A stretch of DNA of 64,000 nucleotides from an uncultured Solirubrobacteraceae bacterium (GTDB taxonomy: Bacteria; Actinomycetota; Thermoleophilia; Solirubrobacterales; Solirubrobacteraceae), in assembly GCA_902806205.1 (NCBI GenBank), contig CADCVR010000001.1, positions 124,001-188,000 on the forward strand, given 5' to 3'. Positions 22,503 through 32,308 of the stretch are shown in pieces. The stretch's first letter is position 1; every line of letters starts with the position of its first letter. The notes beneath the pieces were generated by a model that saw nothing but the letters and a program-made list of their open reading frames with translations, was not told the DNA's origin and ran no database searches. The position numbers and the translations under genes were made by a program.

Positions 22503-24371
22503 TCAGCCCAGATCCGCCTCCATCGCCTGCGGCACCAGCCGGTCGAGCGCGTGCTGGAGCGCTGAACGCTCCGCGGCGAGCGTGGCGATGTCGCCCGCGC
22601 CGGCCGCCCGGAGGTCGGCGATCCGGCGGTCGAGCCGGGCCTTGCGGAGCTTGAGCGCCTCGGCCTCGAGGACCGTGCGAGAGTGCAGGTGCGTGGCCCG
22701 GTTGACGAGCTCGGCCATGAACGCGGCGAGCTCCGGGTCGTCGTCGGTTCTGCTCGCGGGCGCGCCGAGGTGCGAGCGCAGGTGGGCGATCGCCCGGCGG
22801 TTGAGCGGCGTGGAGAGCGCCTGCTGGGCTTCGGCGTCGGCGAGGAACGTCGCACCGTCCTTCGGGCTCCCGATGCACGCCGCCAGGAACTGGCGTTCCT
22901 GCAAGTCGAGCGGATCGGGAGCGCTCGCGCGCCGCGCGGCGGCTGCGGGGTTCGGCGCGCCCGGGGGCTGCGGCGGGCCTGGCGGCGTCCATCGGCGCTG
23001 CCCGCGAGGCCGGCCGATGCCGACGCCGGTGGAGCGCGAACCGCCGCCGGCGGCCGTCGCGGGGGGCGTACGCCGGGGCCCCGCCAACCACCCCGCGACC
23101 AGCGAGGGCGCGAGCTTGGTCGCGTCGGCGACCGAGAGGATGAGCTCCTCGCGTAGGGCACTCGGAGCCAGCGGGGCCAAGACGGGGCGCAGCGCGTCGA
23201 TCGCGCGGTCCTTCGCCTCGGCGCTGTCGAGGTCCTCCCGCGCCAGCTCACGCTGCACCCGGAACGTCACGAACGGGACGCTGGCCTCGACCAGCGAGCG
23301 GATCGCGTCGGCCCCGCCGTCCGCGACGACGTCGGCGGGATCCCGGCCGGCCGGGAGCGGCACGACGCGCAGCTCGAGCTTGCGCCCGGCGGCGACCTTC
23401 GCGGCGCGCAGCATCGCCTCCTGGCCCGCGGCGTCGGCGTCGAGCGCGAGCGCGACCTGCGGCGCGAGCCGCGCGAGCTCGCCGACCTGGTGCTCGGTGA
23501 GCGCGGTACCCATCGAGCCCACGACGTTCTGCAGCCCCGCCTGGTGCAGCGCGATGACGTCCGTGTAGCCCTCGCAGAGCACGACGGAGCCCGCCTTCGT
23601 CGCGGCCACGCGGGCGACATGGGCGCCGTAGACGTTGCGGCCCTTGGAGAACAGCTCGTTCTCGCTCGAGTTGAGGTACTTCGGCATCTGGTCGGCGCCG
23701 AGCGCCCGCGCGCCGAAGCCCATGACGCGCCCGCGCCGGTCGGCCAGCGGGAACATGATGCGGCGGCGGAAGCGGTCGATGAGCGGCCCGGACTGCGAGC
23801 GCTGCGTGAGCCCCGCGGCCTCGCACTCGCGGTTGGAGAACCCTGCCCGCCGCGAGGCCTTGAGCACCACGTCGAAGCGCGACGGCGAATAGCCGACCCG
23901 GTAGGCCCGCAACGACGCCTCCTGGAGGCCGCGTCCGGCGAGGTACTCACGTGCAGGGGCCGCCTCGGCCGAGTCCCACAGGTAGCGCTCGTAGAAGCCG
24001 GCGGTCCGGTCGAGCAGCTCGTGCAGACGCTCGACGTGCTTGCGCCGTTCCAGGGCTCCGGGATCCTCCGCGACCGGCTCGAGGGTCACCCCGTAACGGT
24101 CGGCCAGGTACTCCATCGCGCCGACGAAGTCGAGCCCCTCGGTCTCCTGCACGAACTTGAAGACGTCGCCCCCCGCGTTGCAGCCGAAGCAGTGGTAGAG
24201 CTTCTGGCCGGGATCGATCCCGAAGCTCGGCGTCCTCTCGTCGTGGAAGGGGCAGAGCCCCTCCAGCCGCCCGGAGCCCGCGCGCCGCAGCTCGGTCCGC
24301 GCGCCCACCAGGTCGGCGAAGTCGACCGCGTCGCGGATCTGCTCGCGCGCCTCGTCCGGGTACCGTGGCAT
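22503..24371 (-). CDS. dnaG: DNA primase
   Basis: This 622-residue enzyme makes RNA primers for replication. The N-terminal CHC2 zinc finger is complete (CPFHDERTPSF, then HCFGCNAGG). The TOPRIM core follows with VVLCEGYTDVIALHQAGL, GTALTEHQ and ALALDADAAGQEA. A Pro-rich linker around residues 435-480 leads to a helical C-terminal domain that would meet the replicative helicase. The ATG at 24371 overlaps the dgt stop as TGATG. The upstream frame stays open but the first residues [22 protein letters not shown] match the normal primase start. Confidence 0.97.
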   Translation of the reverse strand: MPRYPDEAREQIRDAVDFADLVGARTELRRAGSGRLEGLCPFHDERTPSFGIDPGQKLYHCFGCNAGGDVFKFVQETEGLDFVGAMEYLADRYGVTLEPVAEDPGALERRKHVERLHELLDRTAGFYERYLWDSAEAAPAREYLAGRGLQEASLRAYRVGYSPSRFDVVLKASRRAGFSNRECEAAGLTQRSQSGPLIDRFRRRIMFPLADRRGRVMGFGARALGADQMPKYLNSSENELFSKGRNVYGAHVARVAATKAGSVVLCEGYTDVIALHQAGLQNVVGSMGTALTEHQVGELARLAPQVALALDADAAGQEAMLRAAKVAAGRKLELRVVPLPAGRDPADVVADGGADAIRSLVEASVPFVTFRVQRELAREDLDSAEAKDRAIDALRPVLAPLAPSALREELILSVADATKLAPSLVAGWLAGPRRTPPATAAGGGSRSTGVGIGRPRGQRRWTPPGPPQPPGAPNPAAAARRASAPDPLDLQERQFLAACIGSPKDGATFLADAEAQQALSTPLNRRAIAHLRSHLGAPASRTDDDPELAAFMAELVNRATHLHSRTVLEAEALKLRKARLDRRIADLRAAGAGDIATLAAERSALQHALDRLVPQAMEADLG

Positions 24372-25408
24372 CAGAGCGCGAGCGACTCCGGGACCGCGAG
24401 CTGCTCGAACTTGCCCAGGCAGTACCGGTCGGTCATCCCCGCTATGTAGTCCGTCACGCGCTGCGACAGGTCCCCACGGAGCACGACCCCGTCCGGCGGC
24501 CCCTCCGGCAGCGAGCAGTAGTGCTCGAACAAGGTCCTCACGATCCGGTCGATCTTCTCGTGCTCCCGCCGCGCGACCGTCCCGAGGTAGACGCGCTCGA
24601 ACATGAACGTGCGCAGCCGGTCCATCGCCTCGCCCGCGTCGGCGCCCTGGACGACGTCCCCGGCCTGCGCGGAGTGCTCGACGAGGTCGTGGACGAGCCG
24701 GTCGATGCGCACCGAGCCCGACGTGCCGAGCACCTCGATCGGCCCCGCCGGCAGGTCGCGCAGCTCCAGGATGCCCGCACGGATCGCGTCGTCTATGTCG
24801 TGGTTGATGTAGGCGACGCGGTCGACGAGGCGCACGATCCGGCCCTCGAGCGTCCTTGGCATCGGGGCGCGTCCGGAGTGACACCGGATCCCGTCGCGGA
24901 CGTCGTCGGTGAGGTTGAGCCCTGCGCCGTCGCGTTCGAGATGGTCCACGACCCGCAGCGAGTGCTCGTAGTGGCGGAACTCCCGGCCGAAGCGCTCCTG
25001 CAGGCACGCGTCGAGCACCGCCTCGCCGATGTGCCCGAACGGCGGGTGGCCGAGGTCGTGACCGAGCCCGATCGCCTCGGTGAGGTCCTCGTTGAGGCGC
25101 AGCGCGCGAGCGACCGTGCGCGCGATCTGGGTGACCTCGAGCGTGTGGGTCAGCCGGGTGCGGTAGTGGTCGCCCTCGGGCGCCACGAACACCTGCGTCT
25201 TGTGCTTCAGCCGGCGGAACGCCTTGCAGTGGACGATGCGGTCACGGTCGCGCTGCAAGGGTGAGCGCAGGCCGCATCCCTCCTCCGCGACCGCGCGAGC
25301 GCCGCCGTCCGACCGCGCCGCCGCCCGCGAGAGGTGCTCCGCTTCCCACGCCTCCCGGGTGGCCGGGAGCGAGCCCGCGACCGGTCCGGGGTGGGCGTGG
25401 GGATCCAT
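24371..25408 (-). CDS. dgt: Deoxyguanosinetriphosphate triphosphohydrolase-like protein
   Basis: The 345-residue product is an HD-domain dNTPase. The metal site is formed by [31 protein letters not shown] and the later [11 protein letters not shown]. The N-terminal block [20 protein letters not shown] and [11 protein letters not shown] are typical of the dGTPase/dgtP family. It removes triphosphate from deoxynucleoside triphosphates and so shapes the dNTP pool. Pairing with dnaG is common in actinobacteria. I chose the ATG at 25408 because the sequence before it is not conserved in style. The divergent dehydrogenase gene starts 51 bases away. Confidence 0.93.
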   Translation of the reverse strand: MDPHAHPGPVAGSLPATREAWEAEHLSRAAARSDGGARAVAEEGCGLRSPLQRDRDRIVHCKAFRRLKHKTQVFVAPEGDHYRTRLTHTLEVTQIARTVARALRLNEDLTEAIGLGHDLGHPPFGHIGEAVLDACLQERFGREFRHYEHSLRVVDHLERDGAGLNLTDDVRDGIRCHSGRAPMPRTLEGRIVRLVDRVAYINHDIDDAIRAGILELRDLPAGPIEVLGTSGSVRIDRLVHDLVEHSAQAGDVVQGADAGEAMDRLRTFMFERVYLGTVARREHEKIDRIVRTLFEHYCSLPEGPPDGVVLRGDLSQRVTDYIAGMTDRYCLGKFEQLAVPESLAL

Positions 25409-25459
25409 GACGACGATTCTCGCAGCCGATGCGGCTCCTCCGCTCGTTACGGTCCGACC

Positions 25460-26380
25460 ATGCTCGCGCTCACCGCCGCCGCCGAACCGCCGCACGTCGC
25501 GCTGACCGAGGTGCCCGACCCGGCGCCGCTGCCGTCCGAGGCGCTCGTCACCGTCAGTGCCTTCTCGCTCAACCGCGGAGAGTCCAAGCGACTGGCGACG
25601 ATGGAACCCGGTGCTGTCACGGGCTGGGACGTCGCCGGCGTCGTCGAGCAGCCCGCAGGCGACGGCTCAGGCCCGCCCGCCGGCACGCGCGTCGTCGGCC
25701 TCGTGAACCCGGGCGCCTGGGCACAGCGGGCAGCCGTCCCGACGGACGCGCTGGCCCCGCTGCCCGACGCCGTCTCCTTCGCGCAGGCGGCCACGCTCCC
25801 CGTCGCGGGGCTCACGGCGCTGCTGGCGCTGCAGATCGGCGGCCTGCCGCTCGGACGGCGCGTCCTGGTCACGGGAGCCAACGGCGGGGTCGGCCGCTTC
25901 GCGGTCCAGCTCGCCGCGCTCAGCCAGGCACACGTCACCGCGCTCGTCCGCGACCCCGGGCAGGCGCCGGCGCTCCACGCGCTCGGCGCCGACGCGGTGG
26001 TCACCGAGCTCGCGGGCGAGTACGACCTGGTCGTCGAGGGCGTCGGTGGCGCGACGCTCGCGAGCGCCATCCGCCACGTCGCTCCCGTGGGCACGATCGT
26101 CTCCTTCGCGTCGACCACCACGCAGGAGACGAGCTTTCCCACCCGCGAGCTCTTCGGCCGCGCCCCCGGCGCGACGCTGCGCGGCCTCCTCGTCTTCCCC
26201 GAGCTGCGACGCGAGGCGGGCTCGGGCACCGCGAACCTCGCACGCCTGGCGCGGCTCGTCGCCGACGGGAAGCTCGACTGCTCCGTCCAGCGTGAGGCGA
26301 GCTGGCGCGAGGCAGGCGAGCACGTGCAGGCGCTGCTGCACCGTACGGTCGCCGGCAAGATCGTCCTGCACGTCGACTGA
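25460..26380 (+). CDS. Zinc-free MDR family NADP-dependent oxidoreductase (quinone oxidoreductase type)
   Basis: This 306-residue enzyme has the medium-chain dehydrogenase fold without the catalytic or structural zinc cysteines. The cofactor motif is [29 protein letters not shown] and [12 protein letters not shown] match quinone oxidoreductase-like members. The C-terminus ends AGKIVLHVD, normal for the family. Substrates are likely to be quinones or enones, reduced with NADPH. The ATG at 25460 follows a short gap from the divergent dgt gene, and the stop is 18 bases from the convergent recO end. Confidence 0.88.
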   Translation: MLALTAAAEPPHVALTEVPDPAPLPSEALVTVSAFSLNRGESKRLATMEPGAVTGWDVAGVVEQPAGDGSGPPAGTRVVGLVNPGAWAQRAAVPTDALAPLPDAVSFAQAATLPVAGLTALLALQIGGLPLGRRVLVTGANGGVGRFAVQLAALSQAHVTALVRDPGQAPALHALGADAVVTELAGEYDLVVEGVGGATLASAIRHVAPVGTIVSFASTTTQETSFPTRELFGRAPGATLRGLLVFPELRREAGSGTANLARLARLVADGKLDCSVQREASWREAGEHVQALLHRTVAGKIVLHVD

Positions 26381-26398
26381 CGCTGCCGGCGAGCCACC

Positions 26399-27124
26399 CT
26401 ATTCCGCGCGTGCAGCGCGCAACCGACCCGCGCCGTGATGCTCCACGGTCGCGCCGATCGCCCGCTCGACTTGGGCCAGGACACGCGGCGCGGCCGTCGG
26501 GCCGCGCACGAGCGGGGTGCCGAGCGCAGCCGTCATAAAGGCGTGGGCGGCGGCGTCGATGGGAAACGCACCTGCCTCGCAGCCGGCGCACACCACCCCG
26601 CCCTCCGCCCCGGAGAAGCCGACGAGGTCGTCGCGCTGCCCGCAGGCGGCGCAGGCCGCGAGCTGCGGCGCGAGGCCCGCGGCGAGAAGGAGCTTGAGGC
26701 GGAACGCCAGCTGGTTGGCGTGGGTCGCGTGAGCGGCCGGGTCGTCGTCGATCAGGCCGAGCTCGTTGGCGAGCAGCCGGAAGACCGAGGGGTGCGGCTC
26801 CTGGGTGTCGAACAGCCGGCTGACCGCGTCACTCGCGCGCGCGGCCGCGTCGAGCGCGGACCCGTCGACGCGCAGCCGCGCGTGCGCGGCGACCGTCTCG
26901 GCGCTCGTCACCGTCAGCAGATCGCTGCGACCCTCGTGGAGGATCAGATCAAGATGGAAGAACGGCTCCAGGCGGCCGCCGAAGCGGGACTTCGTGCGCC
27001 GCACACCCTTGGCGATGGCGCCCACCTTGCCCCGCGCGGGCGTGTAGAGGTGCAGGATCCGGTCGGCCTCGCCGTAGCGCATGGAACGCAGGACGATGCC
27101 TTCGGTCTTGACGGGTCCGGCCAT
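26399..27124 (-). CDS. recO: DNA repair protein RecO
   Basis: The 241-residue product begins with an OB fold (KTEGIVLRSMRYGEADRILH, then TPARGKVGAIAKGVRRTKSR). A helical region follows. The zinc site CAACGQRDDLV and CAGCEAGAFP is intact with four cysteines. RecO helps load RecA at gaps with RecR. I used the ATG at 27124, which gives the typical MAGPVKTEGIVL start. The divergent glutaredoxin gene begins 40 bases away, so both share a short promoter region. Confidence 0.93.
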   Translation of the reverse strand: MAGPVKTEGIVLRSMRYGEADRILHLYTPARGKVGAIAKGVRRTKSRFGGRLEPFFHLDLILHEGRSDLLTVTSAETVAAHARLRVDGSALDAAARASDAVSRLFDTQEPHPSVFRLLANELGLIDDDPAAHATHANQLAFRLKLLLAAGLAPQLAACAACGQRDDLVGFSGAEGGVVCAGCEAGAFPIDAAAHAFMTAALGTPLVRGPTAAPRVLAQVERAIGATVEHHGAGRLRAARAE

Positions 27125-27163
27125 CAGGAGGCCCGCGTCGAAGTCGTTATGTTTTGTGCACCC

Positions 27164-27418
27164 ATGGCTTCCGTCACGCTCTACACCACCGACCACTGCC
27201 CATACTGCGTCCAGGCCAAGAAGCTGCTCGACAAGCGCGGCGTCGCCTACGAGGAGATCAACCTCGCACGCAACCCGGACGGTCGCAACGAGCTCGTGGC
27301 CCAGACCGGGATGATGACCTTCCCGCAGGTGCTGGTCGACGGAGAGCTCCTCGGGGGGTACACCGAAACTGCCGCGGCCGACAGATCAGGCCGCCTGCAG
27401 GAGCTCCTGGCCGCCTAG
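27164..27418 (+). CDS. grxC: Glutaredoxin
   Basis: This 84-residue thioredoxin-fold protein has the dithiol active site CPYC at residues 12-15, a cis-Pro in TFPQVLVDG, and GGYTE near the end. These are standard for glutaredoxin 3-type enzymes. It would reduce disulfides or glutathione-like adducts; in actinobacteria that lack glutathione the partner may be mycothiol or a thioredoxin reductase, as for mycoredoxins, which usually also carry CPYC. An ATG 15 bases upstream gives a slightly longer form. Confidence 0.9.
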   Translation: MASVTLYTTDHCPYCVQAKKLLDKRGVAYEEINLARNPDGRNELVAQTGMMTFPQVLVDGELLGGYTETAAADRSGRLQELLAA

Positions 27419-27555
27419 CCTCTACCGAAGGGCACACGGCGGCCATCGCAAGATGGCCTCGACGGGCAAGGGCCTTGCCGTAACGCTGATCAGAGCCGGC
27501 GGCAAGCAAGTTCGGATCTTGACGCACGGGTCGACGGAAGATCGTTCGCGCTGGT

Positions 27556-27581
27556 GGAGGCGTTCCCGCGGGAACGCCTCC
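27556..27581. terminator. Perfect 26-base inverted repeat between convergent genes
   Basis: GGAGGCGTTCCCG and CGGGAACGCCTCC abut with no spacer. The repeat lies between the converging ends of the glutaredoxin gene and the FG-GAP gene. There is no T-tract, but in G+C-rich actinobacteria such hairpins often serve as bidirectional terminators. Confidence 0.55.
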
Positions 27582-27602
27582 GTCCGCCCCCGGAGTCGTC
27601 GC

Positions 27603-30176
27603 TCAGCGGGTGCGCAGGGTCAGTCGTCCTGTGCTCACGAGTGCCCTCCCGCCGCGGTCGCGGCTGGTGATGAACACGTTGACCGGCACGCTGGTCCTCG
27701 AGCGCAGCGCCGAGGCGGTGCTACGGGAGACGGTGAGCCTCGTGGTGCGGCGACCGCCGCCCGGGATCTGGAAGGCGCTGGTGCCGAGCGTGATGCGCCG
27801 GCGCGGTCCCCCCGGCCGCTGGACCGGCGCGCCGGTGCGCAGCTTCACGCTGCCCGAGCAGATGGCGCCCCGCGGGCAGAGCAGCTGGAACGACACGACG
27901 CGCCCGGCGCTGAGCCTGGCCGAGCGGCTCACCAGTCCGACGCGCGGCGGAACCGCAACGACCTGGGCGTCGGAGACGGCGCCCAGGCAGGCCGGGGTCT
28001 GCACCACCCGAGCCCGGTAGCTCGTGGTACGGGCGGGACGGATCGTCGCCGTGAAGTTCCCCTGCCCGTCCGTGCGCGCCTGGGCGATCGTGCGGTACCG
28101 CGTCGCGCCGGTGTCCCGCGCCTGCACATCGATGTCCTGGCCACCTTCGCACGCCGCCTGATTCGCGAAGGCCTCCACGGCGCCGCTCAGGCGCACGCTG
28201 GAGCCGCGCGCGACGACGGTGCGATTGGCCGCCAGTTCGATCGCGCGACCGGCAACCGCCGCTCCGGCAGCCGGCTGGCCCGGTGCACCGGGTGCCCCGG
28301 GTGGGCCGGGTGCGCCGGCCCCGTCGCCGGCGGGCGGGGCTGGGGGCGCCGGCGAGTTGTCGCTGCGCAGGAGGTAGACCCGGCCCTGGCTCCGGCCGGT
28401 CGTCGGGTTGGAGTCCCACAAGTCGGCGCCCACCGCGTAGTCGAGGAAGCCGTCGCCGTTGAGGTCACCCATCGGCGCCAGAGCCGTGCCGAACGAGCTT
28501 CCGGGCTGCTGGTCGGGGTCTGTGATGGTCTGCAGAGCCCGTTCGGTGACCGGGTTGAAGATCGTGATGTCGTTGATGATGTCGGGGTTCGTCCCCGGGT
28601 TGTGCGGACCGAAGGCACCGACCAGAAGCTCGTTGCGCGGCGCGCCCGCCTCGTCTGAGACGAGGTTGCCGATACCGGCCGACGAGACGCCGAAGTTGCC
28701 GCCCGACTGGGGGGTCGGGTCGTTGACCTGGGCGAAGTTCGTGCCGTTGGCTCCGGCCTTGAAGTTGCCGTTCATGACGTAGCCGCGGCCCTGGGCGGTG
28801 AAGTCCACGTTCTGGCGCATCGCCGGGATGAACACGTCCGCCAGGGGGGTGCTTCCCAAATCACCGGCGGCGGGCTCGTTGTGCAGCGTGAAGCCGAAGA
28901 TCGAGCCGGCCTGCGGCTCGGGGTGCTGGTAGATCGCCAGAACGGCGCCGGTCTTGCCGTCGACGAGCATGTTCACGCCGACGTCGAAGAAGGCGGGGTC
29001 GGGGAAGTCGGCGTTGCTCGGCAGGTCGGTGCGGAAGGCGGAGACGACGACCTCGGGGCTCCCGTCCGGCGTGGCGGTGCTCGACGCGTTGGGGCACAGA
29101 TCCCCGGCGGGCGTGGCGGCGTTGCAGCTGCCCACGTCACCGATCGGGAAGATCGCCTGGCCGAACAGCTCGCTGTCGGTGCGGGCGGAGGAGGTGGGGT
29201 CGTCGGTCTGGGCCGTGACGCTCTTCAGCGTGCGCAGCGGGGTCTGCAGCGGCGTAGCCGCCCCGCCGTTGGCCGGGTCCATGACGTCCTCACCGCGGTA
29301 GACGTACGAACGGCCCGCCTCATGGCACTGGCCGGGATCGCAGGCCGGATTGCTCGCCTTGGTCTCGTCGTACGTCGGGGCGCCGATCACGAGGTCGGCC
29401 AGATCGACGTCGCCGGGACCCGAGTCGAAGGCTCCGTCGACGTCGCCGATCGCCGCGGGCCCGGGCAGGCCGTCGCACGGGCCGATGCCCGCGTTGCCGG
29501 CGCAGGGCGGCAGCCCGGCGGGAGAGAGGACGACGCGGCCGAAGCTGGGCGTGTGGGGGTTCGGGGGTCCGGCCGGGAACGTCGCCTGCTCGAGGCGGTC
29601 GGCCAGCGGCATGTCGATGCGCTTGAGCAGGGCGCGGGTCCGGCCGTCGAACACGTAGGCGCGGCCGATCTCTGCGACCCCGCCCGGGGCGCCCGGCGTG
29701 GGCACGTCGACGCCGGCCGCGCCGGCCACGATCTCGTCCACTCCGTCCAGGGTGCGGCTCGGAGCGCCACAGTCGGCGCCGGCGCTACCGCCGGGGCAGC
29801 TGCCCAGGTCCTCGATCGAGCTGGCGAAGAGCGCAAAGCCCGCACGGGCGTTGCCGGTGACGTTGCCGGGGTTTCCGGGGTCCGGTGCGTTGATCGTGTC
29901 GAGGAGCGCACCCGTTGCCCCGCTCAGGACGAACAGCTGGCCGTCTGAGTTGGGGCCGGTCCCCGGCTGGGGCACCAGCATGTCGTCGCGTCCGTCCCCG
30001 TTGAGGTCGCTGTGCCCCACGAGACCCTGGCCGAAGATGCCGTTCGCCTGGGGGTTGGGGCTCTCCACCCGCTGGACGTCATAGGTCCGCGGCAGCGCAG
30101 CGCCCGCCGGGGCGGCGACGCTGAACCCGGCGAACCCGACGACGACCCCGACCACGCCCAGCCGAACGAAACCCAT
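27603..30176 (-). CDS. Exported FG-GAP repeat protein with a cysteine-bearing C-terminal domain
   Basis: The 857-residue product has a signal peptide (VGVVVGFAGFSVAAPAGAAL) and integrin-like FG-GAP repeats. They are visible as IFGQGLVGHSDLNGDGRDDM and SSFGTALAPMGDLNGDGFLD, with calcium-binding DLNGDG loops. Several extra pairs of cysteines suggest an extracellular disulfide-bonded propeller. A Pro/Gly collagen-like linker (PGPPGAPGAPGQP) leads to an immunoglobulin-like domain and an Arg-rich domain with LLCPRGAICSGSVKL. I chose the ATG at 30176. Role: surface adhesion or scaffold, by inference. Confidence 0.85.
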   Translation of the reverse strand: MGFVRLGVVGVVVGFAGFSVAAPAGAALPRTYDVQRVESPNPQANGIFGQGLVGHSDLNGDGRDDMLVPQPGTGPNSDGQLFVLSGATGALLDTINAPDPGNPGNVTGNARAGFALFASSIEDLGSCPGGSAGADCGAPSRTLDGVDEIVAGAAGVDVPTPGAPGGVAEIGRAYVFDGRTRALLKRIDMPLADRLEQATFPAGPPNPHTPSFGRVVLSPAGLPPCAGNAGIGPCDGLPGPAAIGDVDGAFDSGPGDVDLADLVIGAPTYDETKASNPACDPGQCHEAGRSYVYRGEDVMDPANGGAATPLQTPLRTLKSVTAQTDDPTSSARTDSELFGQAIFPIGDVGSCNAATPAGDLCPNASSTATPDGSPEVVVSAFRTDLPSNADFPDPAFFDVGVNMLVDGKTGAVLAIYQHPEPQAGSIFGFTLHNEPAAGDLGSTPLADVFIPAMRQNVDFTAQGRGYVMNGNFKAGANGTNFAQVNDPTPQSGGNFGVSSAGIGNLVSDEAGAPRNELLVGAFGPHNPGTNPDIINDITIFNPVTERALQTITDPDQQPGSSFGTALAPMGDLNGDGFLDYAVGADLWDSNPTTGRSQGRVYLLRSDNSPAPPAPPAGDGAGAPGPPGAPGAPGQPAAGAAVAGRAIELAANRTVVARGSSVRLSGAVEAFANQAACEGGQDIDVQARDTGATRYRTIAQARTDGQGNFTATIRPARTTSYRARVVQTPACLGAVSDAQVVAVPPRVGLVSRSARLSAGRVVSFQLLCPRGAICSGSVKLRTGAPVQRPGGPRRRITLGTSAFQIPGGGRRTTRLTVSRSTASALRSRTSVPVNVFITSRDRGGRALVSTGRLTLRTR

Positions 30177-30254
30177 GGTGCTCAAACCCCTCCCGAGATG
30201 AACCGACCGGGGACTGTCCTACCCGATGGGCCACAACTGGGGTAAGTGTCGCGA

Positions 30255-31112
30255 TCATCTACCGGCGGTGATCGGACCGCGACGAACGCGCGGTCGCGGC
30301 TGGCAGCGCTCGCAGGCGTACGTCCCCCGGCCGCCCGCCACGAACTTCACGATCGTCGTCCCGCACGTGCCACAGGGCTGGCCGCGGCGCAGGTGGACGA
30401 GGAACTCGTGCTGGAAGCCTCCGCGCACGCCGTCGGGGTGGCGGAAGTCGTCGAGGGTCGCGCCGCCCGCATCGAGACCGGCCTGCAGCGCCGCGGTCAC
30501 CGCCTGGGCCAGCATCGCGTACTGCCGGGGCCGTAGGGAGCCCGCGGGGCGCAGCGGGTGCACGCCGGCGCGGTGCAGCGCCTCGTCGGCGTAGATGTTT
30601 CCCACGCCGGCGACGTGGCGCTGATCCAGCAGGAACGCCTTGATCGGGCCGCGGCGCCCCCGGGCCATCTCGCGCAGCGCGGGGCCGGTGAGCGCGCCGG
30701 CCAGCGGCTCGATCCCCAGCCGGGGCGCGAAGAACGCCCGGAGAGCCTCGGCTCCCAGGGCGAGCTCGCCCGTGCCGAAGCGGCGGGGGTCGCAGAAGGC
30801 GACCTCGTGCGCGTCGTCCAGGCTGAAGGTGACACGCCGGTGCGGCGTGCCGGCCGCGGCGTCGTAGAGCAGCGTGCCCGTCATCCGCAGGTGCATCAGC
30901 AGGAACGCCTCATCCTCCAGGACGACCACGAAGTACTTCCCGCGCCGGTCGAGGCGCTCGATCCGGCGCCCCTCGCAGGCGGAGGCCATCGCGTCGGGGG
31001 TGAGCGGGCGACACCAGCGCGGGTCGTGGACCGCGATCGTCGTGAGCCGCCGGCCCTCCAGGCGGGGCGCGAGGTGACGGCGGATCGTCTCCACCTCGGG
31101 CAGCTCGGGCAT
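30255..31112 (-). CDS. mutM: Formamidopyrimidine-DNA glycosylase
   Basis: This 285-residue enzyme removes oxidised purines such as 8-oxoguanine. The catalytic N-terminus MPELPEVETIRRHL is intact, with Pro2 and Glu3 (counting the Met as 1). The helix-two-turn-helix region contains HVAGVGNIYADEALHRAGVH. The zinc finger at the end has CGTCGTTI and CERCQPRPR. Length is usual for the family. It is first in a minus-strand group; deoB lies 35 bases upstream of it. Confidence 0.96.
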   Translation of the reverse strand: MPELPEVETIRRHLAPRLEGRRLTTIAVHDPRWCRPLTPDAMASACEGRRIERLDRRGKYFVVVLEDEAFLLMHLRMTGTLLYDAAAGTPHRRVTFSLDDAHEVAFCDPRRFGTGELALGAEALRAFFAPRLGIEPLAGALTGPALREMARGRRGPIKAFLLDQRHVAGVGNIYADEALHRAGVHPLRPAGSLRPRQYAMLAQAVTAALQAGLDAGGATLDDFRHPDGVRGGFQHEFLVHLRRGQPCGTCGTTIVKFVAGGRGTYACERCQPRPRVRRGPITAGR

Positions 31113-31147
31113 CGCCCGTCGAGGCTAATCGACCGGGCGGGCGGCAG

Positions 31148-32308
31148 TCACACGAAGCTGCGGCCGGTCAGGCCGCTGTTCCGGGCGCCGGCCAGCCACG
31201 CGTGGACGCTCGCGCCGACGTCGGCGAACGGCCCGTGATGCTCCCGGCCGGCGTCACCGGCAAACCGCGCGAGCAGGGGGACGTGCTCGCGCGTGTGGTC
31301 GGTGTGAGGCGCGGTCGGATCGACGCCGTGGTCGGCGGTGAGCACGAGCAGATCGTCGGATCCGAGCCGCGCGAGCCACCGGGCGACCTCCGCGTCGATG
31401 CGCTGCAGCGCCACGTGGAAGCCGTCGGGATCCTTGCGGTGACCGTAGAGCTGGTCCGTCTCGACGAGGTTCACGAAGACGAGGCCGTGATCGAGCTCGT
31501 CCACGAGCACGCTGGTCTCGGCGAGGGCCCGCGCGTTGCTGGACCCCGGGTGCTCGTGGGTGAAGCCGACGCCGGCGAAGAGGTCGTGGGTCTTGCCCAC
31601 CGCGTGGACGGGAACACCGCGCTCGCTGAGCACGTCGAGGTAGGAGCGCCCGGGCGGTCGGACCGCGAAGTCCCTGCGACCCTCCGTCCGCCGGAACGCC
31701 CCGGGCGGGCCGGCGAACGGGCGCGCGATGACGCGCCCGACGGCGTGCGGACCGACCATGACCTCGTGGCGGACGCGCGCGCACCGCTCGAGCAGCGCCT
31801 CCTCGCAGAGCACGTCGTGATGGGCGGCCAGCTGCAGGACGGAATCGGCGCTCGTGTAGAGGATGAGCTTGCCTGTCCGGAGGTGCCGCGCGCCGAAGTC
31901 GCGGATGACATCGGTTCCCGAGTAGGGGGCGTTGCAGAGGAAGCCCGTGCCGCCCACGACGGCGTCGAGGCGCGCGAGCACCGCGGGCGGGAAGCCGTCG
32001 GGGTAGACCGGGAGAGGCGCGGGCGCGACGACGCCCATGAGCTCCCAGTGGCCCGTGGTCGACTCCTTGCCCGGCCCCTGCGGCGCCAGGCGACCGTGGA
32101 GGACGGGCGCGGTCGCCGGCGGGACGCCCAGGATCGGGCGGATGCAGCCCAGGCCGAGCGCCTGGAGCGTCGGAAGCCGCAGACCGCCGACCGCCTCGGC
32201 GACGTGGGCGAGCGTGTCGCTGTCGGCCGGGTCGCCGTAGGCGACGGTGTCGGGAAGGGCGCCGGCGCCGGCGGCGTCGATGACGACCACGAACGCCCGG
32301 CGGGCCAT
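31148..32308 (-). CDS. deoB: Phosphopentomutase
   Basis: The 386-residue product is an alkaline-phosphatase-superfamily mutase that interconverts ribose or deoxyribose 1- and 5-phosphates. Metal ligands appear in VVIDAAGAGALPD, LVETDQLYGHRKD, LTADHGVDPT and TDHTREHVP. The phosphoacceptor Thr lies in GKESTTGHWELMG. The start at 32308 overlaps the upstream lipoprotein stop. It feeds nucleoside salvage; no other deo gene is nearby. Confidence 0.95.
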   Translation of the reverse strand: MARRAFVVVIDAAGAGALPDTVAYGDPADSDTLAHVAEAVGGLRLPTLQALGLGCIRPILGVPPATAPVLHGRLAPQGPGKESTTGHWELMGVVAPAPLPVYPDGFPPAVLARLDAVVGGTGFLCNAPYSGTDVIRDFGARHLRTGKLILYTSADSVLQLAAHHDVLCEEALLERCARVRHEVMVGPHAVGRVIARPFAGPPGAFRRTEGRRDFAVRPPGRSYLDVLSERGVPVHAVGKTHDLFAGVGFTHEHPGSSNARALAETSVLVDELDHGLVFVNLVETDQLYGHRKDPDGFHVALQRIDAEVARWLARLGSDDLLVLTADHGVDPTAPHTDHTREHVPLLARFAGDAGREHHGPFADVGASVHAWLAGARNSGLTGRSFV

